Position numbers and translations under genes: made by a program. 64,000 nt of DNA from Paraspadella gotoi (Eukaryota > Chaetognatha), in NCBI GenBank assembly GCA_051294375.1, contig CM119263.1, positions 17,032,171 to 17,096,170 on the forward strand. The letters are read 5' to 3'. This document shows, one piece after another, positions 27,256 to 41,363 of the stretch. The notes under the pieces were generated by a model. It did no database searches and was not told the origin of the DNA. It worked only from the letters and a program-made list of their open reading frames with translations. Position 1 is the stretch's first letter. Each line of letters begins with the position of its first letter.

Positions 27256-27411
27256 ATGGTTTTCCCCCGAAGATATGGCGACATAAGTTTTTTTTTTTGT
27301 AACCGAACCACTATTCATTCTATAAAATTACGGACATCTTTTTTAAACTGGCAACGATCTTCCAACTACCCACTTTCGTCTCTCAATCCCTACTCCTTCC
27401 AGTCTCAAGAC
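27256..27411 (+). CDS. Possible 52-codon exon, unrecognised
   Basis: A pyrimidine-rich acceptor (TTTCTTACCCGACCAG) ends immediately before an ATG at 27256. Exactly 52 codons later, in phase 0, a donor occurs (CAAGAC/GTAAGT, intron from 27412). The peptide starts MVFPRRYGDIS and ends SLNPYSFQSQD. Without splicing, the frame stays open to 27522 and reads VDPEGRKINDYNNQGPDRRF. No family is recognised. A T homopolymer inside the frame makes its length uncertain, and copy 2 disagrees there. The minus strand is also open over 27340-27495, so strand is not settled. Confidence 0.2.
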
Positions 27412-27579
27412 GTAAGTCCACTTTCGGTGGATCCGGAAGGACGAAAAATCAATGACTACAACAACCAGGGACCGGATCGTCGGTTCGGCGATGTCCTTTT
27501 TTTCATTAATCTTCTTGATTAAAAACCGTCTCCGCCATCTGCCGGGATGAATAAACGCTCACCTGGAAATTGGACGCGG

Positions 27580-27809
27580 NNNNNNNNNNNNNNNNNNNNN
27601 NNNNNNNNNNNNNNNNNNNNNNNNNNNNNNNNNNNNNNNNNNNNNNNNNNNNNNNNNNNNNNNNNNNNNNNNNNNNNNNNNNNNNNNNNNNNNNNNNNNN
27701 NNNNNNNNNNNNNNNNNNNNNNNNNNNNNNNNNNNNNNNNNNNNNNNNNNNNNNNNNNNNNNNNNNNNNNNNNNNNNNNNNNNNNNNNNNNNNNNNNNNN
27801 NNNNNNNNN
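27580..27809. other. Assembly gap, 230 N
   Basis: Unknown bases. Copy 2 reads through the same place: its flanks match at 45601-45611 and 45807-45814, giving about 195 bases of content at 45612-45806 with G-rich and T-rich runs that explain why short reads failed here. Confidence 0.99.
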
Positions 27810-27904
27810 AAAAAAAAGGTAAATTATTCGCACAAACAAAAGCGAAAGGCAAACATTCGAGGGCCAAGATTAGAGAGGGCGGGGAACTCGAAAAGCTTCG
27901 CGAC

Positions 27905-27929
27905 NNNNNNNNNNNNNNNNNNNNNNNNN
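27905..27929. other. Assembly gap, exactly 25 N
   Basis: Fixed-size gap immediately before copy 2. The sequence just before it (CTTCGCGAC) reappears in copy 2 at 45903-45911 and continues there without a gap. Confidence 0.99.
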
Positions 27930-28660
27930 TCAGATCCCTACCCCGTATCATCCCACCTCTTCTATTTTTTTTTTTTAATCTTTTTTCTTTCTAATCCTTT
28001 TTTGTTTCTTCCCTACGTCGCTATTCGCAGTATCTACTCCCAACTCTTCTTCTTTTTTTTCTCGACTTTCTTTCTTCTATTTTCTATCCTCTTTTTTGTT
28101 TTCCCACGACCTATCGCCCCGATCTACTCCCCACTCTTTTCTTTTTTTTTATCCGATCTTCTTTCAATCTTTCTAAATCCTCTTTTCTTTGTTCTTCCCT
28201 CGATCGCCTATCGCCCCGTATCTATTCCCCACCTCTTTTCTATTTTTCCTTCGTTTATCCGCCGTAGAGCGATTGAGCTTCGCAAAAAGCGCCATCATTT
28301 TCTCATTATTGCGGGCACGATTAAAGCCACAGATGCCACTTATCGGGATTTAAAAGCGGTGCGCCGCGACGCAGATGGACGATCGAACGTTTAATCGCCG
28401 ATACTCTTCAATTTTCCACGAGAAAGGAGAGTAAAGTGGTCGTTCTATTTACAAAAGATAATTTTGAAAAGCAAAAAAATGTTCTGTACGTTCTACTATT
28501 TAAAGAACTAACAAGTTATAAAAATTTCCGTTCCTTTAACAACACACAACGTTGGTAATTATTTTTATTTTAAATAATGAGTAATTAAAAGAGAATTGCT
28601 ACCTGATTTACTCCTCTCCTCATTTCAAAGACAAACAAGCGAAGAAAATGCACTAACTAC

Positions 28661-30900
28661 CTTTGAGAATGTTTACGATGGCGAAGTAGGTAATCCGAGG
28701 GTATGAGCTTGGCAAAATCAGAGACGCTGGAGACGAGAAGATGCATTTTCGACGCGACCGCTGTTTTGGAGATCCGAGGTCCGAGGCTCGATCGAACCCG
28801 CCGCGGATCCCGAGGCTGGGTTCAAGTGGGAGCGGTCGTTCGGGGGCCTCGAATCAATTTTCTCGATCGGGGACATCGGGCCGAGGGGCTTACTGGGACG
28901 TGATCGTCCGCGGTTAGCCTTTTCTCTCGCGAAAGGACACAGGGTGGGACATGATCCGATCACTACTGGCTGTGATTCGGAGTTGGCGACGAGCGCGAGA
29001 GCCTTTCGACGACGCCGATGATTGTGCAGATCCGGAGAAACCTGTCGCTCGAGATTCCTACTTCCGCTTTCAGTTTCGCGTGCGATGGCGAGGGGACGCA
29101 CCGGCATGAAGTCCTTCATGGATTGACTTTGGATGAAGACACCGATGATAGTTGGCGACGAAGACAACGATGAATTTTATCGGCGACGAGAGACGACGAT
29201 GGAGCGGGCAGGATGGCGCGAAGACGACGGCGACGGCGAGACGACCAGACGGAGGACGGCCGCTTCGACCCATTGAGGATGACTTTTGGGGATGACAAGA
29301 GACGAAAGCAACGACGAAATGCCGAAGGGGTAATGTCTCCGTTGCCGAGTTTGTACGAAAAGTTTGGACGAAGCAATTCATCGTCACCCGTCGCTGGACC
29401 TCCTCCGTTTGCAGCTCGTCCCGTCGCCGCGCTATCTCGCGGGCTCATGTCCTTCGTCGCTCCAGCGAAGGACGACTGCAAAGGCGCACCAGTTTGTCTG
29501 CAACACGTCGAAAAGCGCAGGACTCCGGGATGCGACAAACTCGGAAAGCAGCAGCCGGCCGGCCGCCGCGGAAGGCCGGGCGGCGGCAGCTGGCCGGCGG
29601 AGGAGGAGACGCAAAGGTGGAAGGCTGAGCGCGGGGTTTCGTGCGACGGCCACGAGATAAGGCGTGCGGACGTCGATTGACGCCCGAGAGGGGACGTCGG
29701 CAGCTCCAATTCGATCACTGGAAGAGCTCGGAAGGGGGACCTGCTTGTCGGGAGTCGGCCGAACGGGACTTTTGAGGCTCTCGTGGGTGACGTGGGATGC
29801 ACTTTGGCAAGGGGAGATCATCGAGCGAAGCTGCGCGTCCAGACAGCCGGCCGCGCCCGTCGTGAGGAAATCGAGATTCTCGCGAATGTATCGGTGAGAA
29901 AGAAAGGAATGAATCTTGGAGATGTCTTCTCTGAAGGATATGGGACATTGAGCACTTCGCATTTTTGCCAAAAAAACCCGATAGGAAGAAATAGGCTTCT
30001 TATGGAGTATGGGGAGGTCACGAATAATCTCAGTCTGACAGTGTAAGGAATTGGCTCTACGGAAGATGAACTTTGATATGGATGTTTTAAAGGATTAAGC
30101 TGTGTCCGTTTTCGGGAGTGTTTCTTCCGAAATTCCGTCATGAGATAAATCGAAGAAACCAGCTCGACCGTTTCGTCATTGTCGGAGCGGCGGAAGCTTG
30201 CATCTCCAAGATCATAAGCGCGCGCATTTCTCGTCGTTCGTAGATCCGTCGCCATTTGTTGGCGTCCCGAGGCGGGCGTTAACGCCGCCGCCCGCAACGT
30301 CATATCCTTCCATTTCTATCGGTTTGCCCTCTCTTCGGTAAGGCCGCCGGGGTGGGGGGAACCGGGAGCACATGGGCCGCGCCTTAGGTCTCTCGAGCAG
30401 CCTCGACGCTTTCGGGCGCGGCCGCTTTCTTCAGAGCCGTCCGGTTCGCGAAACAGTGACTCGGAAATGGGATACGTCGAATCGGCGATTGGACTGTACA
30501 GATCCTACGAGAGGCTGGTTTGGGCCCAGGAGTAGCCGCCTCGGAATGCGGTGTCGGGCATCAGCGGCTGAAGGAATGTCAAAGGCTGGATGTGCCTGCG
30601 GTCGAATTTTGGCTAAGATTAAAGGCATAATATCGGGTGGGATGGAATCGGCGGGAGGTCGTGCACGGGGTGGGCAGGCCTCGGGCCCGTCGGCGCTCTT
30701 CCGTCTTTGAAAAGACCAACTCCGTGGTGGACCCGATGGTGGAGTCATCGGGCGTCAAGGCACGTCTTTTCCGAGGATTCGTCCCGCCGGAAGCTGCGGC
30801 CCGGCGAAGCCATCGTGGCGTCGTGATTGGAGTTCGAAGCTGCGTCAGCCTCGAAAGCGGTGACGTCCCCAGGATGTTGAGGAGGAGTCGTCATTTCGTC
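28661..30900 (-). pseudogene. Indel-broken copy of the large exon (copy 2)
   Basis: The acceptor (TTTTTTGCAG before 30900), the ATG at 30894-30892 and a donor-like CAAAG/GTAGTT at 28661 are all recognisable. The 708-codon frame, however, is broken into open stretches of about 80-230 codons in different frames. The breaks are single-base indels scattered evenly, as expected from sequencing error, not from decay. It is not an independent gene copy. Confidence 0.7.
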
Positions 30901-33276
30901 CTGCAAAAAACGAATTCGTTTTAGGTTTTTATTTTTGTGTTTTAGCTGAAGATGAAAATTGGAGCGTTTCGGGGAAAATAGAGCCAAATATTTTGGATTT
31001 GTTTTTATCGTGAAAATTTAATATATTATAATTTTATTTCTCTCGCGTCTAGATAACATTTATTTATAAAAACATAAAGAAAGGCACGAACAATATTATT
31101 TGAAAATAAAACCCTAATTCATTTAAATTTACCTTTGATTACTATACGGTTCCTCTCACGGAAAAAAAGAAAAAAGAATTCTGCGATAATTCGCCCGATT
31201 TCTAGATCGAAATGCTGCACTCGATTCTGTATCACTATTTCGTCAAACGGTCCTTTTTAACGTCCGTCCGAACAGTCCTAAGCCGAACAGACGGTCTTTC
31301 GCGAACCGAACGACAGACCCGTTCGGGAATACCGCTTTGTCACCAGAACAATTCCCGGGTCAAGAGGGCGTGCTGTTGGTCGACTGCGCCCATTTGTTTT
31401 GTGATCGGGAATAAATACAACAGCTTTTTATTTGCCCGCGTCGCAATCGTGCGTTGATGGCCATTTGACAGAAAATTCTTGAGATGGCATTAGACAAGCG
31501 CCGACGACGAACATCGCGCAATGTGACGCGCTAGTATGTTGAAAGCCAAACACGGCGAGATGCGAAAACGCCAAGTGTCAGTGACGTGCTGTTGGCGGAA
31601 GGAATAAGCGGGAAAATTTTATGTTTTTTTTTAATTATTCCGTTGCTAGTAACGATTTTAGTTGGCGGGGTTTAAAATTTGAGGCAAAACTTCCGGTTTT
31701 ATTATATATCTATTCTGGTGTTATTTGGTCTTTCCTTTAAAAAAAATGGATACAAAAAGACGATGAGTATTTTTTTTTTTTCTGCGATGACTTTTTTTTT
31801 CTTTTTTTTGTTAGTATCTTTAGTCCTTTATAGTTTATTGCGCGATATTTTATTTTTATTTTTTTTCTGTTTTGTTCCTTTAAGTATTTAAGCTATTTTT
31901 TATTTTCGGTGCGTTTTTTTTTCGGGTTTTTTTAGAGCATTTGTTCGGTTTTTGATGTGTTATCTCCCTCGATTGGCTCCCCTAAGAAAAAGACAGAGAG
32001 AGAAGAGAGGAAGAGAGAGAGGAGAGAGAGAGATGAGAGAGAGAGGAGAGGGAGAGAGAGAGAAGAGAGGACTGAGGAGAAAGGAGAGTGGAAGCCGCCG
32101 CGCCGGCTTTTTGTCCCGTCGATGATATTTGCAAAAGGATTCGTAAAAGGCGGGCAGAGCCGAATCGTTCGTCTCTGGCATCCACTCCTGTTAGTCTGGA
32201 GGGTTGGCAGGCAGGGGGCGGCGGGGTGCTGGATAGTAGTGGGTCGCATGGGGAAGCAAAATGGGGTGAGCTAAGAAAAAGGAAAATGAAAATTCGAGTA
32301 CCATAATTGAGGAAGCAAGGGAGATGGAAAAAAAAAAAGAATTGCTATTAATTTTAAATAATTTACAAATATATTTAAATCTAATAATATAATTAAATAT
32401 TCTAAAAGATTTTCATCACTAATCATTTTTGCCAGTTGATCAACAGTGGGCCGGGAGTGTTGACATAATTGTAAATTTAATAATTTTTTTACAGTAATCG
32501 TCCAAGATTTATTTCAAAAATGAGGTCGGGCTGGAAAAGAATAATTATAATGAAGGAGACTTTATATATTATATTGTCAATATTAGAGCGGTTTATTCGT
32601 ATTTTTTTTTGCTCTTGATACATAACGTACTAAAACACGACACGAATAACCAATCATGAGATGAGTTTTAAAAAGATCATCCCGACGAATAGATTCGGAT
32701 CAGTGAGCTCAGACCAGTAATAATCAAGGTATCAAGCGACAAAATTGTAATTTGTTACAATTTTTCATTTGATTGTAAAAACCGTCTTTTCAGAGACTTT
32801 TTCCAGAAAAAAACCCTTTAACCAAAGCTGAGAGTGATTCTCTTGAGATTTGCACAACGACTAACGGGGACATCGTTACCTTCCTCATCAAAGGGTCGAA
32901 CCTGTTTATGTGTTTTCTGCCAATTACTACACCGTCCACAGCCGGCGCTCGTTGTAATGTATTTGACAGCTAAAGAGAAAGAGTCACGGGGAAATTGAGG
33001 AAATGGCTGAGCTTTCTCTCTCTCTCCTCTATTTCTTTCTCTCTTTCTCTATTACCCGCCTAGTTTTGCCCGCTCGTCTCTCTTTTATTTGCACTTCTGA
33101 CTTATTTTCCCTTGTGTGACGGATTTCAATACTTACCGGTATGGATCGCATGGTCATACTTGTTTATGACATTTGGGTTGAGGAATTACTGTGATTACGG
33201 GCTGACGATTTTTTTTTTTCACCTTTGATTTTATTGCGGGTTTTTTTCCGATATTTCGACACTCTTTCTACCCTTT

Positions 33277-33352
<76 letters not shown>

Positions 33353-36300
33353 GCCCTTTCCCTCTCCCTCTATCTCTGCTTCCTTTCCCAGTTAGCTCGA
33401 TACCCGGACTCGTAATTCTTGCCCATGAGGTCGACGCATTTCTCGCAGATTGCTGTGGTTAAGGTGGTGTTTCGTTGTTGTTGTTGGTGTTGTGTTGTAG
33501 TTGTATAATATGTTTTTGCTAATAAGGGTTTTTGTTGCTGCAGGAGTTATTCGAAAACCTGAGATGATTTTGGGTTATAAAATTATATTTGATAATATAC
33601 GTGAACACATATATAATGAAAAGTAATTAAATTAATTTGATGACCCTCTTCAAAAAAGTTTTAGTAAACAAACAAAATGAAATCTCGACCGATAAAGAAC
33701 TTAACTTCAATTTTAAAAAATTTATAGGTTTTGTTTTTGTTTACAGCCAGTTTATTTGTAGAATCAAAAAAGAGGATAATTTTAGCACGTTAAAAACAGT
33801 TACCTAAACAGTAAATTATAATTTTAAACCATTTTAGTAACCTATACATAATTTAAAAAAAAAAAAGACATCTGAACAATCACATATATATCTCGTGGCA
33901 AGTAAACCTTGGTTGAACAAGTCAGATCGACCGATGTCAGAGTTGGGCTACCTCACACCGCAATCGAAGGTCGTGACATACTCATGCGCTGGTTCAAACC
34001 TCGGGTCATGGGGTGTGGGGGTCGCAATGTGTGTGTGTGTTGTGGTGGTGTGAGAAGAGAGAGAGAGAGAAAGAGGAAGAGAAGAGAGAGAGAGAAGAGA
34101 GAAGGAGAGAGATGATGAGAGAAGAGGCGAGATAGAGAGATCCGGATTTTGATTAGCGAAGACGGGATTCTGTCCCGCCCATGTGTGCAGCCGAATAAAA
34201 CGATGGGTCCATCAAAAAAATCTGGAAGGGCTGCGGGAGGGCTTGGCGGTCGGCTTCGTTGCCGCGGCGGTCAGCGCGGAGATTCGTTTTTGGATTTTTG
34301 GGCTGAATGTGGTTGAAACGCGGCTCGGTTTGTGACTGCGTCTCAATTGGAATTTTGATTTTCATAAATTTCTTCAAATTAGATGTTTTGTCATTTCTTT
34401 GTTATTTGAAAATTATTCTTTTGTAGCTTCGTTTCTGTCCCCTAGTGGGGGGGTGGCATGTGACCACTGAAACTGCAGGATCAAACTTCTGTAGAATGTT
34501 TTACCCAGACAATTACAGGGATTTGTATGGAGTTATGTGAAAGCGTTAAAAAATTGGCTTTTAAAACGATTTGAGGCCATTACGTATTAACTTTATGGTT
34601 TCTTATCATTTTTTGTTCGTATTCGTTGTTTGCATGTTAAAATTTTTTATTATTGGCATTTTGATTATTTTAGCCAGCGATAGCTTATAGTGAGATGCAA
34701 GAGTATATTTATAGGTAAATTGCTAGTTTGATTATTTAACATTATTTGTTTGAAGTTTCTCTGTCTGTCATGTTTAAAATTTGCCTTTTAAATTTATTCG
34801 AGTAGGTTTAAAAATGTTGAAAAGTGGCCTCGTATCGAGATTCAGAGGGGTGGTTCTCTTTTCGGATTCAAGGTTACAACGAAATTCACGGTTGACGGTT
34901 TCGGTCGTTTAAAGGAGCAAGGTTTTCGGCTTATGAGTCACGTGGGATTTGGTTTAATGTGAAAAAATTCGAGAATATTTTGATTCATTTCGAATAAGGG
35001 CAAAAAAGCTTTTTGTTTTTCTGTGTCTTGTGTTTTTGTTTCATGGATGTTGTTAGATTTCATTTTATTCCGTCCGAAGATTTGTTTTAATTTAATTTAT
35101 TTTGAAAAACAATTTAGTGTTTTATTTTACACTAATTTATCTCACTTTGTGCTATTCTTGAAGTTTCCAATGATTGTAAATTTAAGGAACACAGTCATTC
35201 CTAATATTTAAAACCAACCAACCGAAATTCTAAACAGTTCGTCGCGATAAGGATTCCATCGGTTTGCCACGCATTGCTGCAGCATCAAAAAAAAAAAGAA
35301 CATCAGACAATTAAGAAGCGCAAAGCGTTGTGCCATCAAACAGCGCCATTATCACTGCGCACGATCAAGCTTCAGAAGCACACTGAAAAAAAAAAGCAAC
35401 CCTTTTCAATCTGGCTCCGCAAGAAAAGGAAGAAGAAAAAAGGGTTTCCTTTATACGTATGCTTTCATGATGGTGGAGGATAATTATAAATAGAATAATT
35501 ATACACAAACTGAAATGAATTATATAGGTCGCAAAAAAAAGAAGAATTTATATCAGTGAAAGATGAGTCTGACGGAGAAAAAAAACTTGAGCGATAAATC
35601 TGCACTATAGGATCGAGGCAGAGAGAAAAAAATACAATAAAAGATGGGAAGACGAACTGAAATGTAGGAACCTAATTGTGCGATAGGACACCGTTCGATG
35701 TCCTGATGACGGTGACGGGTTCTGTGACGCAGTTCAAAAGTGGGAACCTCACAGCGGCGAAAGAATTGAAGGGAGAGAGAGATAGAGGAAAGGAGAGAGG
35801 AGGGAGAGAGGAGAGAAGATGGGCGCCCGGGGCGGGAAAGCGAGGGATTAGAGAGAGATGGAAGAGGGAGAGAGAGATGAGGAGAGAGAGAGAGAGAGAG
35901 GAGGACGCCAAGAATGCACTGTGGGGGTGCAGTAGTTGCGGCGCGGGCGCGGTCTTGGCGCTCGGAGGACGGTGGAGAGCTGAAGCGTCGCCGGGGTGCA
36001 GGGGAGAGGAGCGAACTGAGGGCAGCATCAGAGGAGAGCGGAGGAAGAAGAGGAGGAAGATGACGAGGAGGAGGAGGAAGGCGATTCGCCGGTTTATGCG
36101 TGGGAATCGAAAATTCCCGATTGATTTATTTCAAAGAAGGCAGAGAAAAAATAAAAAAGGAGTGAAAAAGGGCGAGAGATTCTGGAGTTCTTTCTTCGGC
36201 CTCTCGGCGCTCCGTGCTCTGGCGCGACGACGATTTTTGGAAAAAAGGCTCTTCCCCTGAAAAAAAAATCGGCAGGAGGTGGGCGTGGGCGACGACTAAG

Positions 36301-36496
36301 AGACGACGACGAGTTTGGGCTGGGAACGACCTCCGTCGAGTGGGAAACGGGCCCCAATTCTGGTCTCCGTCGTTTACCCTCTTAACCGGCGGAGGTTTAC
36401 TTCATTTTTTTTTTTATTTTCCGCGAGATGAAGACGAGTGAATCGAAAAGAGGGGTTTAAAACGCGTAAGAGTCTATCGTTGGAGAGTGTGTGAGG

Positions 36497-36542
<46 letters not shown>

Positions 36543-37932
36543 TGAGAGTATTTCTTTTTTTTTTGTTTGCTTGCAATGTTTTTTTCTTTTCAGTCTGTGC
36601 AAAGATGTTTGAATTAAAACAACCTTTTTTCCGAGTGAAAGAGACTGGGGGTTCGAAGAGGGGAAGTATGACTTTAAGAGACCCGTTTAGAGCTTCGTAC
36701 ATTCTTTTTGTTGTGTGATGCGCAATTTTTTTTTTTAAATATTTGTGTTTTAATTAATGTTTTTTTCGGGATATCAGACCCCTTTAAAGAATGGACATGG
36801 CATTTTTTTTGTTCGTAATTTGATTCCCACGTGTTGCCAAAGGTGAGTGGTATTAAAAAAGAAGGAATTAGTACATTCGGTTGCTAAATTTGTTTTGTTT
36901 TTTCAATTTTTTTTTTTAGGCGTAATATTTCGGGTCGTTGTAGGTTTTACTTGTATGTTTAAATGCGAAAAAGAGTTTTGTTAAAAAAGGTTTCGTTGCT
37001 TAAGATTAAATGATCCGTAATTGTGTTAAAATATATGTTTTTCTGGTTTTTTTCGTTGTTTGTATTCATTAGAACGGTTTAGAAGACTATCTTTTTTAGC
37101 GTATCGAGTTAAATCTTTAACACGTTGTGTTCACAACAGCAATTTCAGATTGGATTAAGAGAGAGAGAAAATGCGATTCGATTTTTATTTGTTTCAGTTG
37201 TTCGTGCGCAGACGATTTGTGAGGATTTTAGTAATTATTTTTGAATGCCTTCAAGTATTACAGAATAATTTATCCAGCATTTTGCTTAACTCCTTATGAG
37301 TTGGGTGTGAAGGCGGTTTACATTTTCAAGTGAGAGTCGACGAGAAAAGATTCCATGCTTTATTTCTTCCTGTCCTTTTATCGGAACGTTAAATTTCGGC
37401 AGGACTTTTTTAATAATTTACATTTGAATGCTCCTTGTGATGAGGTTAAAATTCAATAAATGATTTTCCTTTACTATGTGTCAGGAAAATTGTAGTGTAA
37501 AGGCTTTCTTTGGCTTTGTTTTCAAAATATTGTGTCAAATATGCGAAAAGCGAGTAAAAATTTTAATAACATTAAGAAACTTTCATCGTAATTTTTTTTT
37601 GAATTTGATCATAGTATGTAGTCTCTTAACAGTTTAATTTTCTATAAATTACTCGTTTGTAAAAATAAATCAACAAACCAATATTTTTTGTTCGTGGTCG
37701 TCCTGTCGTCTTGTCTCATCGTCGGCGCCGCATCGTCGTCGGCAACATTGAGATGCGTAGGCGGGGGAGATGAAAGGAAGTGGCGCGGATGCGCCTTGAT
37801 TAAAAGGAGGAAGGGATTTAGGGATTGGGGGGAAGTTAACCTGGGGGAGGGGGTATGAGAGAACGGAGAGGAGCGCGTGGCACTCACATTTGTATTCCTT
37901 CAGATTGCGATCTCACGCGTTTCGGCTTCTCT

Positions 37933-37964
<32 letters not shown>

Positions 37965-38598
37965 CTCTCTTCTCTCTGTCTCCTCTCTCTTCCTCTCTCT
38001 CTTCTCTTCTCTCCTCTCTCTCTTCTCTTCTCTCTCTCTGCTCTGTTGAAAACGGCGAAAGGAGACTAAGGCAGAGGACAAACAGAGGAAAGGTAACATT
38101 GATTTCTTATTGCTCTCCGTATTATGCGCATATTTTAATTTTTTGGCTGACACTCTTTTGTGTTGTGCGCGAGATTGCGAGTGTGTACAGTGTTGTCCTG
38201 TTCGACTCCTACGCGAAATGCAGGCCCATATTTAGGGATAGCGGCGTCGTCGCGTTCATCGGGTAGTCGGCGCGTCATCGAGTTATGCCGTCTTTGAAAA
38301 AAATACGAAGTTTTATTTCAATCATAACAAATCAACAAGAGTCCAAAAGTATAAAAAAAAAAAAAAACAGTCGAGTTTAGAATAAGGAATAGAAAGCAAG
38401 TCGTTATCCCTCCTGCATGATTTCATTTACTAATTAATTTCTGTCGACGTAAATGCGAAAAAAAAAAGATTTATCTTAATTTCGCGAAAAAATCGTCGTC
38501 TGTAGAAAACCGTAAAGATTCGAAGAGGAGACGGGCAATTTCGGTAATGGGGAACGAGCCTGAGGAATGAGAGAATGAAGAGGAAAAGAGAATGAGAG

Positions 38599-38653
<55 letters not shown>

Positions 38654-41044
38654 GGGAGGAGTGAGAGGATTTAGGCGCAAACGATGATTTGAAGTCGAAA
38701 GACCGAGAGAGGTTCAAAAAGGCGCCGGATTAGAAATGGGGTGATTCAAGATTGAGAAGGAACGACAAACAGGCTTGGTTCACCAATCACCACATGCGTG
38801 TGTTGCCGAAGGATTTGATACATGTCTCGGGAATGGGAAACGACATCAAAGCTACATTGTAACTAGATATTTTCTTATAAAAGTTTAACAATCGGAGAGG
38901 AAAAAAAATAATAAACATCGTTGAGTCATTTGAAAAAATAAAGAAAACTTACCCAATAATTGATTCATGAAAAGTAATAAAAGTTATTTAAATAAACTAT
39001 AATACTATCAAATTTTAAGAAAAAAAAAGGCAATTTGATGAAGCCGCGCTAAAAATAAATTTTACATACACATCCGAAAAAAAATTACTACCTTTTTAAA
39101 GAATCCAAATGTATCTTAGAGGGAAAAGTCAAACATAGAAGAAGCGAAACTAGATTTCGAAAACTCAAAAGTTGCTTATAAAACAAAAACCACCCACAAA
39201 AAGAGGAGAAAACGTTGGCACGTCGATCGTCGACGAGCGAAGGGGCACTCGTTAGTCGCTCATTCGGAATCGACTAAAGTCTTGGATTCTCGGTGTTAAC
39301 GAAGGACGTTCCCGTGAGAACTTTCTGTTAGGTTAAACAAAAATCCCTGAAAAGGAGAGGTTAAAATGGAAAAAAAGAGGAATGACGATTGCATTTTCTC
39401 CTTTTTTTTGAGGAGGTGGCGAGGTTAGGTGGTTGAGGCGGTAAGTTTCTATAAGATTTAGTTAGGCTTTCTCTTAAATTTTTACGATCGGATCTTATGT
39501 AAATTTCTATATTTTTTTTGCCAATCAAGTAGAGGACGGAATTCTTCAATATATATTTTCTCGTTCCTTTCTTTCCTTGGTTTTCTGTACATCCAGTAAT
39601 TTCTTTCTCAATTGTTGCCTTCTTTGCCCATTGCCTTAGATTGTCTTTCCTTCTGCCCTTTTCTTTCCTTTCCATGTTCGGTCTCAGTTGGCTTCACTGG
39701 ATCCCCGCTCAAAGGGCCCCCGCGCTCAATGGGCTGCGAACGAAACAGTTCCGTTGATGCGGAAAAAAATCTTGGATGAGGATCGATTTCTGATAGCGAA
39801 ACTGCCGTCGTCCAACTTCCTTACTCGACTGAGTCGTCGTTTTTTCGTTTAAGGAGTCATCGGTCGTCGTTGGACTGAAGTCATCGTTCATTCTCTTGTA
39901 TCTCCAAGTGACTACGTCGTTCTTCGTCCGCTCCGTTTAGAACAAAGTTTTATAAATGTCATCTTGAAAATTAGGATTTGAAAAACACTTATTTTTAATT
40001 ATTTAAATATTATTATTAGATTGTATTAAAAAAAAAATTTAGAAAAAACTAAAAAACTACAATTAATATTAATTAGACTAACTGACTCATTCATCCATTG
40101 TCGTGATTTCTTTTTAAAAATCTTTAATTTATATTTTTTTTCAATTCACAATGGAAGATAACTTTCGAACAATATTACAAATGCCGATGAAAGTACACGC
40201 GGACCTCGACCAGAGAAACATGAGATGAAACAGGAGCGCGACACGACGACCCGGATGAATTTTTTTATTCGAGCTCTACGACACGACGACGACCGAAGTG
40301 ACGCAGAACGAGACGCGTGACGATGACGTGACTTTCAGGGACGAACATGATGAAGAGAGTGGCAAGGGCGAACGAGAAAGTGGCCAAATTGATCCTTGAG
40401 ATGTGCATTAGTGAGAATGGCAAATGTCAAATGAAATGAATATGAGATTATGAACCATGTGATCAGTGAGAGTGCAGAGGCGAATTAACTGATTCGAAAA
40501 GTGACAAATAAACCAGAGAATGTGATTAGGAAAGGGACGCTTGAGGATTCATAAAGCAAGAAATAGGGCATAGTTGAAGCGTAGCGCAAAAGAGCGGGTC
40601 GAAGGATCCAGCGTTTGACTGTATGGGCGCTGACCAGTAGAAATGTCAATCAGTGCTCCGAGATGAAACGGAAAGTATCCGGCGCGAAAAAGAGGACAAC
40701 TAGGTAAACAACTAGAACTGTCTTTCAACTCTCTCTCTCTTCTCGTCTCTCTCTCTCTACTCTCTCTCTCTCTCTCTCTCCTCCTCTCTCTCTCTCTCTC
40801 TCCTCTACTCTCTCTCTCTCTCTCTCTTTCACGTTCCGAAACGTCTTTAAACTTAAACGAATTTTTGGCATCCCAAACCTCTCATATCATCATATTTGGG
40901 CAATCTAGGGTCAGAAGGCGGTTGCCAACAGGAGACCGGTTGATTTGTGTTGCTGGATGGCTCGGGGCTGGCAAACATCTACCATTCTTACAAGTAATTA
41001 TTAATTGATGTAAATTTATGACGATATTTACTAAGAATTCTTAC

Positions 41045-41363
41045 TGGCTCCAGGATGTAAAACGGTAAAAAGGTGTCTGACGCCATTATCTTCCAGAGAC
41101 AAAACCGCTCTATCGGCCAATAAACATCGACGACGCACTTCTTCAAAGCGTCTAAAGTTGCCAGACAGAGGCGTCACCCCGACAATGACCGAGCTATCTT
41201 CGTCATTAAGAGGAACATCAAACTCTAATGAGAATTTCTTACTCTTCGAGGAGCTAATGGAGAATGGACAATCATGATTTTCAGCTTTAGACAAATCGGA
41301 AATGACGTACATATTGTTATGATTACGGTTAAATCTAGAATGCGTTGACACGAGAAGAACCAA
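41045..41363 (-). CDS. Copy 2 version of the 23.3-kb minus-strand frame
   Basis: Here, unlike in copy 1, about 110 codons are open without a stop down to a possible donor (CCA/GTAAGA, exon end 41045). The first clear ATG begins MYVISDLSKAENHDC. The translation is non-repetitive, with a mixed composition including SLEFDVPLNDEDSSVIVGV, but I recognise no family. Since copy 2 is otherwise error-rich, the intact frame is either luck or a place where copy 1 is the faulty version. Confidence 0.25.

Noticed and set aside
28718-30987. Several 80-230 codon minus- and plus-strand frames in copy 2 (and again in copy 3)
   Set aside because: Fragments of the large exon and its antisense created by indels, not separate genes.
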